From positions 1 to 10,058 of the forward strand of contig MNQS01000168.1 in assembly GCA_001915545.1 (NCBI GenBank): a stretch of 10,058 nucleotides of DNA. Reading direction: 5' to 3'. Under the pieces are notes generated by a model, which was not told the DNA's origin, ran no database searches, and worked only from the letters and a program-made list of their open reading frames with translations. A program made the position numbers and the translations under genes. Source of the stretch: Bacteroides sp. 43_108. Lineage in GTDB: Bacteria > Bacteroidota > Bacteroidia > Bacteroidales > Bacteroidaceae. Shown here piece after piece: positions 5,711-10,058 of this stretch. Each line of letters begins with the position of its first letter. Positions within the stretch are counted from its first letter, which is position 1.

Positions 5711-8021
5711 CCGACGACCTCCTTTCCTTTTGCGCAAGTTCTATGATAACTGTTCCCATACGAAGCATGGCATCCACGCATTTCCGCAATTCCATTTCGG
5801 AACATTCAGATTCTTGATGCAGCAGTTCATACTGGTTCCACAAGGGTTTGTCAGCACGGATAACAGCCCATGAACTTCGCTGACGGTGTATCCATTCGTC
5901 CAACGCCTTGCGGTCATTCCTCTCCATGATTTCCCGGACAGCCTGCATATCCTTTTCTGTTTCGGTTATCAGACGGTCGAGCATCGCCCGTTTGTCACCA
6001 TAGGCAAGCAGAGAGGACAAGTCGGGAAGTTCATCCTTGTCCGTACTTGTCAAAAGGCATTTGTCTGATACAGCAACCAGTTCGGAAATGGAAAATGGCT
6101 TGAACAGGCAGGCGGTAAATCCATTTTCCAACAGCTCCTCTTCGCTGCAACTGCCGGAGGCGGTCGCCACGACAATGGGAATCTCTTTCGAGTTGCTGAC
6201 ACTTGACGAGCGTAACAACTCCAACACCTCATAGCCGTTAATCTCCGGCATCTTCATATCGGTTATCATGAGGTCGTATGTGTGCTGCCGCATGGCTTCC
6301 ATTGCATCGCCAATAGTGGTGAACGTGTCGCAATGCACACCTATACCAGCATACATTTCCTTTGTCATGGATAATACCATCGGATTGTCGTCCAATACGA
6401 TGACAGAATAAGGTCTTTCTATATGAGCCAGACTTTCTGCGGCTGTCTGTTCTTCAATACCAATATCGGCAGTGTTCATTGGCAACTCCACAGTAAAACG
6501 ACTGCCTTCTCCTTTTTCGCTTTCCAAGCGTATAGTGCCGCCAAGCATCCCGACTATCTGTTTCACAATGCTTAACCCCAATCCGAAACCGTCTTGCGTG
6601 GCGGCGTTGGAAAGCCGCTCGAACGCTCCGAACACTCGCTGTTGTTCTTCCGCACTCATGCCGGTTCCGGTGTCCTCTACTACAAGGGTCAGCCTATTGC
6701 CGTCATAGCTTATGACAAGTGAAACGCTTCCGGCATTCGTGAACTTGACGGCATTGCCCAGCAGGTTGTCGCATATCTGTATGATGCGCTCCTTGTCGCC
6801 ATTCAGGATAATACTCTCCGGGCACTCGATGGTAAGTTTAAGATCTTTTGCTTCTGCTTGTTGCGTAAACTCCGTTTGCAACAGCTCCGCGATGTTTTCC
6901 AAACGAAACGGACGGACATTCGCCTGTTCCTTGCCGCTGTCCAAGCGGAAGAAGTCAAGCAGGGAGTTGAGCATGTCGGTCATTCTCTTGGAGGCTTGCA
7001 GGATATTGTCCGCATAACCGCTTATCTTTTCTTCTTCGTTGTCCTGCATCAGTTCCGCATATCCATGTATGGCAGTCAGTGGTGTGCGTAGCTCGTGGGT
7101 GATGGTGTGCATCGCTTTCTTGCGTGAGGCTATCAACGATTCGTTTTGTTTTACGGACTTTTGCAGTTGCCCGATTAAATCTGTTGTCTTACGTTTGTAC
7201 TGCTTGATGCGGGTGGCATAGCGGTGAATGATGATGTATGAAATAATGAGCAACAGCAGCATGACACCCGTTATGATACCTACCTGCAAGAACGACTTTT
7301 CACGCATAGCGGATATTTCCGCCTCACGTTCCTGCAAGTCAGCCTGCACCTTGTGGTCCATCTGCTGGATAAGGGTTTGCAGTTGATTGCGGCTGGCAAG
7401 GCTGTCGGCATATTCCGACAGACGATGGCTTTGGGCACGTTGTTGCGCTATCATATCACGGTTCAGTGTGTAGAGCATCGTGGTGGTCGTCGTCGGAGGT
7501 GCTTCCTGTTTCTTGCCGAACAACCCGAGAAAACCTTTCCTCCTCTGTTTCTTCGGCTCTTCCTGCCTGCTCGTTTGCACTATCACCGGCACCTGCTTGG
7601 CTATCCGGCGGTTGATGTCCGCCTGTTGTTCCAGAGCCTCCATGATGGCGCACAGCCGCTTTTCCTTGTCCTCCAGCAAGTGGCGCACGCTGTCTATGCG
7701 CACTGATTCGTAATGGCTCTTGAAGCGGCAAAGCATACTATCCACCGTCATCCGTTGCCGCCGGTATGCCGCCACATCCTTATCGTCCCATTCCAGCACC
7801 GACTCGCCCAAAAGAGACAACTCCACCACACCCACATACGCATCGTGTGTTTCCTTGCGGAAGCGGTTGATTTCACGGTTCTCCCGTTCCAGCAACTCCA
7901 AGTCGCGCCATTCTCCGAGCCACGTGCCGATGATGCCGCCCACCAGCAGGACTATCAACAGATAGCCTGCGGCAAGCATCTTGCGGAAATGCTTGGTAGT
8001 GGTAACGAATTGTTCGCTCAT
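5691..8021 (-). CDS. rteA: RteA, hybrid membrane sensor histidine kinase
   Basis: The 776-aa inner-membrane kinase detects the signal that starts conjugative transfer. It has TM1 at about 14-34, a periplasmic helical domain at about 35-245, and TM2 at about 246-266. The HisKA region has H309 in THELRTP, and the ATPase domain has the N-box DNLLGNAVKFT (418-428), DTGTGMS (450-456) and GFGLGLSIVKQIVGMLGG (478-495). A receiver (about 537-655) follows, with D544/D545, phospho-acceptor D588 and K641. The C-terminal helical part (about 665-765) has a possible HPt histidine, H712 in IHRQRSSW. This order suggests a His-Asp-His relay to RteB. An unusual basic stretch RRKGFLGLFGKK (160-171) sits in the sensor domain, followed by PPTTTTTM. 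In CTnDOT tetQ precedes rteA; here a micro-ORF ends 21 bp upstream, behind a DUF2589 cassette. No independent promoter is evident. Confidence 0.92.
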   Translation of the reverse strand: MSEQFVTTTKHFRKMLAAGYLLIVLLVGGIIGTWLGEWRDLELLERENREINRFRKETHDAYVGVVELSLLGESVLEWDDKDVAAYRRQRMTVDSMLCRFKSHYESVRIDSVRHLLEDKEKRLCAIMEALEQQADINRRIAKQVPVIVQTSRQEEPKKQRRKGFLGLFGKKQEAPPTTTTTMLYTLNRDMIAQQRAQSHRLSEYADSLASRNQLQTLIQQMDHKVQADLQEREAEISAMREKSFLQVGIITGVMLLLLIISYIIIHRYATRIKQYKRKTTDLIGQLQKSVKQNESLIASRKKAMHTITHELRTPLTAIHGYAELMQDNEEEKISGYADNILQASKRMTDMLNSLLDFFRLDSGKEQANVRPFRLENIAELLQTEFTQQAEAKDLKLTIECPESIILNGDKERIIQICDNLLGNAVKFTNAGSVSLVISYDGNRLTLVVEDTGTGMSAEEQQRVFGAFERLSNAATQDGFGLGLSIVKQIVGMLGGTIRLESEKGEGSRFTVELPMNTADIGIEEQTAAESLAHIERPYSVIVLDDNPMVLSMTKEMYAGIGVHCDTFTTIGDAMEAMRQHTYDLMITDMKMPEINGYEVLELLRSSSVSNSKEIPIVVATASGSCSEEELLENGFTACLFKPFSISELVAVSDKCLLTSTDKDELPDLSSLLAYGDKRAMLDRLITETEKDMQAVREIMERNDRKALDEWIHRQRSSWAVIRADKPLWNQYELLHQESECSEMELRKCVDAMLRMGTVIIELAQKERRSSDESICD
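5717..5725 (-). promoter_or_regulatory. Perfect Shine-Dalgarno of rteB inside the end of rteA
   Basis: The minus strand reads AAAGGAGGT, 6 bp before the ATG at 5710. Strong Shine-Dalgarno sequences are uncommon in Bacteroidetes, so this one decides the start and suggests high or coupled translation of rteB. Confidence 0.75.
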
Positions 8022-8042
8022 TTGCTGTTTGTGTAAATACCG

Positions 8043-8171
8043 TTATTTAAAATACGCATATAGGTCGTGGAACTTCGCAGGTTCATGGATGAGAATGGCG
8101 GCCATGCTGCCTATGACCGCCACCAGAATTATATATCCGAATAGAATTCTACTCCTCAATGAAACAACCAT
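8043..8171 (-). CDS. 42-codon membrane micro-ORF, possible N-terminal remnant of an RteA-like kinase
   Basis: The encoded peptide starts MVVSLRSRILFGY and continues IILVAVIGSMAAILIHE, then ends PAKFHDLYAYFK. It has one strong membrane helix (about 9-28) behind a basic N-terminus, so the inside-positive rule gives a single-pass inner-membrane peptide. Its beginning parallels TM1 of RteA in this window (K-x-L-x-x-GYLL-IVLLVGG), which suggests it is the preserved start of another sensor kinase whose remainder was replaced when the present rteA was joined. It could equally be a working small protein: it has a purine-rich AAGGGAAG before the ATG, and the stop lies 21 bp before rteA. No other gene fits the 179 bp between 8021 and 8201. 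Confidence 0.45.
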   Translation of the reverse strand: MVVSLRSRILFGYIILVAVIGSMAAILIHEPAKFHDLYAYFK

Positions 8172-8200
8172 TCTTCCCTTATTTACAATTGTTATAATTA

Positions 8201-8794
8201 TTAAGGCATCTGACCACCGGCGATAGGTGGAATTTCTGTTAGTATGGGATTTCTCGGGATTGAGTTAAAAATTCTTTGGCCACGTATGGCTTGACTTGGA
8301 GGAGCGTTTTCATTTACATCAAGCCGATAACATCTATCGTTAAATGTTATAATTCCCCAAATACCAATGGTTCCTGGGATTCTCGCCAATCCTTCAGTAG
8401 GTTTAAAAAGAACAACATTATCTATTATTCGATTTTTAACCGCCCGATTCCATGATGTTTTAATACTATTGTTAGGCGTTGGAATATGAGCAACATACCT
8501 AATGCCATTGTGCCTAAAACTGGCCATATAACACCCCGAAAAACCTGAACTTAAAGTATCTATGCCATTTGAAGCAACGACTGCTATTCTATCCGCAATA
8601 TATATGACACAGGCGTAGTCTAATCTAAGAAAACGATAGTTACGGGTATATCCTTTTATTTGAAATGTCAAATTACTTTGCGTGAAAATCGGAGGGGTCA
8701 AACCTACATTATAAATATTTTGATAATGAAACCGTGCAATATTTGTCATTACTGCTTGACTGTTTGGCGATCTTAATGCTTGAATCAAATTCAT
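8201..8794 (-). CDS. Unrecognised 197-aa protein with FSGC and downstream His (possible Cys-His enzyme)
   Basis: I cannot assign this protein by family. The centre looks beta-rich: CVIYIADRIAVVASNG (62-77), then GFSGCYMASF (84-93), then IRYVAHIPTP (98-107). Next come a helical KTSWNRAVKN (112-121) and more strands such as IPGTIGIWGIITF (139-151). C88 in FSGC and H103 are 15 residues apart. The same spacing and a Leu-Ser-Gly-Cys motif hold the catalytic Cys866 and His881 of the toxin CNF1, and the CheD deamidase has a related Cys...His arrangement. Other cysteines (C62, C155) lack this context. There is no signal peptide. It begins 4 bp after the stop of the DUF2589 gene upstream, so the three are one transcription unit. 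Base composition is clearly AT-richer than rteA, pointing to separate origin. The enzyme idea is an inference. Confidence 0.7.
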   Translation of the reverse strand: MNLIQALRSPNSQAVMTNIARFHYQNIYNVGLTPPIFTQSNLTFQIKGYTRNYRFLRLDYACVIYIADRIAVVASNGIDTLSSGFSGCYMASFRHNGIRYVAHIPTPNNSIKTSWNRAVKNRIIDNVVLFKPTEGLARIPGTIGIWGIITFNDRCYRLDVNENAPPSQAIRGQRIFNSIPRNPILTEIPPIAGGQMP

Positions 8795-8798
8795 ATAT

Positions 8799-9503
8799 TT
8801 ACTTACTGTTACTTTCGTTTGTTATAGGCTCGATACATGATGCCATTATATCCATCAGTTTAGACAGACCTTCGGTCTGCGGCTGCTGACTGGCTGTCAC
8901 ATGTATCTGGTATTTTGCCGTTTGGTTGGTCATGCGGGTGTTCTCGCGGGCGGTCGTGACTTTGCCGCTGATTTCCGCATTTATAAACCAATGTTTTGCA
9001 GAAGCTTTTGCCTCTACTTCTGCGTTGGTAGTGCTTTTTACGTTTGATGTATCGGTAACCTCCATCTGGAAATCGACATCCACGCGATCTATGAGCAGGG
9101 AAGGAATAGGCACCAATCCTATAAACGGAGCCTTGACACTTTGTGACATTGTTGTCATTTTTCCATCCTGCTGTATCGGTCTTTCGACATCGAATTCCAA
9201 TATACGCGCTTTATTGCCGCTTTTACCATCAAATGCAATTTGCTGGTAGAAATTCCATGCTGTCGCTGCCAATTCCTGTTGTGCTTCGGCTGCTGCAATA
9301 AGTGGAGCTGCAATAAGTTCCCGCATGGGAAGCCCCTTGAATTTGTCAGTCACGTTTGAATCTGCTTTAAGAACTGGAGAAGTTTCTCTGTTTTGAGTCT
9401 CTTCCAATGCAGCGGAGATAATTTCTTTCGCCTGTCCGCTTACATTTTCATTCAAGTTTTCCGCATTTTCTTGTTGCCCTTGGTTCTTTATTTCTTCTGC
9501 CAT
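8799..9503 (-). CDS. DUF2589-family protein (larger of a pair)
   Basis: The 234-aa protein has an acidic, Asn/Gln/Glu-rich disordered N-terminus (1-50), then the DUF2589 pattern. This consists of LPMRELIAAPLIAAAEAQQE and LAATAWNFYQQIAFD (58-92), the strand KARILEFDVERP (98-109), APFIGLVPIPSLLIDRVDVD (125-144) with FQMEV after it, a charged repetitive segment (150-195), and YQIHVTASQQPQTEGLSKLMDIMA near the end. The family has no established function that I know of. The protein is soluble, with no signal peptide or transmembrane segment. The pattern of the last third (beta strand, P-x-T/E-x-x-x-S-K/R-L/I-M/I-D) recurs in the next gene upstream, which suggests the two came from a duplication and may associate. 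The genes are spaced 21 bp and 4 bp from their neighbours. Confidence 0.8.
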   Translation of the reverse strand: MAEEIKNQGQQENAENLNENVSGQAKEIISAALEETQNRETSPVLKADSNVTDKFKGLPMRELIAAPLIAAAEAQQELAATAWNFYQQIAFDGKSGNKARILEFDVERPIQQDGKMTTMSQSVKAPFIGLVPIPSLLIDRVDVDFQMEVTDTSNVKSTTNAEVEAKASAKHWFINAEISGKVTTARENTRMTNQTAKYQIHVTASQQPQTEGLSKLMDIMASCIEPITNESNSK

Positions 9504-9524
9504 AACATTTGAATTTTAAAATTG

Positions 9525-10022
9525 TTAGATATTTTTTACAAAATCGTCAATAATTCGGGAAATGCTCTCCGGAGTCTCCTGAACCTTAAAATTGACGCAA
9601 ACCTCCATGACATCATCCGCATCCGGTTTTATGTTGCTCATCTGCATCTGGAGATTGGCTCTTTGTGGGCTGGATAACAATAAGTTGTTTTCTGGAATCT
9701 GTGATTCCACGCTTCCGACCTTCGCCTTGAACTTTATCTGCACATTATCCATCGCAAGATAATGATGGGATATCAAAGCTATAAGTGGAATATCAATAGT
9801 CTTGTCTCCAACCATGATTTTTTTCGATTGGAACGTATTTGCGTTATTTGCATTTGTTCCTTCAAAAAGTCTGGTCAGATTTTGTATCTGATGATTCTGC
9901 AATGTATCTTGTGCACAGTTTACGGCGTATTGCAAACCATTCATAATATCAGAGAATGAATTGGTTTGAACACTGTCCGGCTCATCGTCATTATTTTTCT
10001 TGTCTCTGTGAAAAAGTCCCAT
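9525..10022 (-). CDS. Divergent DUF2589-like protein (smaller of a pair)
   Basis: The 165-aa protein begins MGLFHRDKKNNDDEPDS, a charged flexible tail, followed by a helical segment with many Gln/Asn (22-55). IDIPLIALISHHYLAMDNVQ (76-95), continuing IKFKAKV, aligns with APFIGLVPIPSLLIDRVDVD-FQMEV of the neighbouring 234-aa protein. The end, VCVNFKVQETPESISRIIDD (141-160), aligns with its C-terminus. It is therefore a distant paralog with a shortened N-terminal helix region. No catalytic residues, signal peptide or membrane helix are visible. It is the first gene of the cassette seen here. Only 36 bp of upstream sequence are in the window, and these show no clear promoter, so more genes or the promoter may lie beyond the right edge. 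Function is unknown. Confidence 0.7.
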   Translation of the reverse strand: MGLFHRDKKNNDDEPDSVQTNSFSDIMNGLQYAVNCAQDTLQNHQIQNLTRLFEGTNANNANTFQSKKIMVGDKTIDIPLIALISHHYLAMDNVQIKFKAKVGSVESQIPENNLLLSSPQRANLQMQMSNIKPDADDVMEVCVNFKVQETPESISRIIDDFVKNI

Positions 10023-10058
10023 GTTTTTAATTTAATTACTTGATTTGTTGCCTTTAAT

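Noticed and set aside
5711..5737. Alternative rteB start giving MRKRKGGRR before the receiver
   Set aside because: These codons overlie the Shine-Dalgarno AAAGGAGGT, and receiver domains normally begin at MKVFVIEDNP.
7353..7706. 117-codon + strand frame opposite the RteA sensor domain
   Set aside because: Antisense shadow; rteA has clear domain structure in the other strand.
1..10058. tRNA or rRNA genes, or an intact insertion sequence
   Set aside because: No cloverleaf-like sequence, rRNA segment or transposase frame was seen on either strand.

Overview
The window looks like part of a CTnDOT/CTnERL-type integrative conjugative element from a gut Bacteroidales (Bacteroides, Parabacteroides or a relative). 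The main evidence is the set of three regulators RteA, RteB and RteC in their usual order, a MobC/TraG-type coupling protein, and two copies of the Bacteroidetes -7 promoter motif (TAACTTTG). The element and host are recognised from remembered families, not from a search.

Layout. On the + strand, positions 2-742 hold the 3' end of the coupling protein gene (mobC), cut by the window edge. It converges on a minus-strand block. Between them lies a concentric palindrome (about 761-868) with T-runs on both sides, probably a bidirectional terminator. All remaining genes are on the minus strand. In order of transcription (right to left) they are: two DUF2589-like genes (10022-9525 and 9503-8799); an unrecognised gene carrying an FSGC/His pair (8794-8201); a 42-codon membrane micro-ORF (8171-8043); rteA, a hybrid sensor kinase (8021-5691); rteB, an NtrC-type response regulator (5710-4403), overlapping the end of rteA and preceded by a perfect Shine-Dalgarno sequence; a structured RNA leader (about 4357-4111) with its own promoter, a 44-bp multi-helix fold, an intrinsic terminator and a competing pairing; a short RibD/DHFR-like gene (4110-3697); a regulatory region with three TGTTCA-type palindromes, a sigma54-like promoter and a 22-bp perfect palindrome; rteC (3450-2839); and a two-gene unit of an AlbA_2/Schlafen-type ATPase-like regulator (2710-1256) and a basic hypothetical protein (1250-837).

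How it fits together. In CTnDOT, RteA and RteB sense and relay a signal that turns on rteC, and RteC then activates excision and transfer genes. tetQ normally sits directly upstream of rteA. Here that place is taken by three AT-richer genes unrelated to tetQ, plus what looks like the leftover N-terminus of another kinase. This suggests that the cargo, and possibly the inducing signal, has been exchanged. The rteC upstream region has enhancer-like geometry, which agrees with RteB keeping the GAFTGA motif.

The two best candidates for something undescribed are the RNA leader before the RibD-like gene, which resembles a riboswitch or attenuator, and the three-gene DUF2589 cassette with a possible CNF1/CheD-like Cys-His enzyme.
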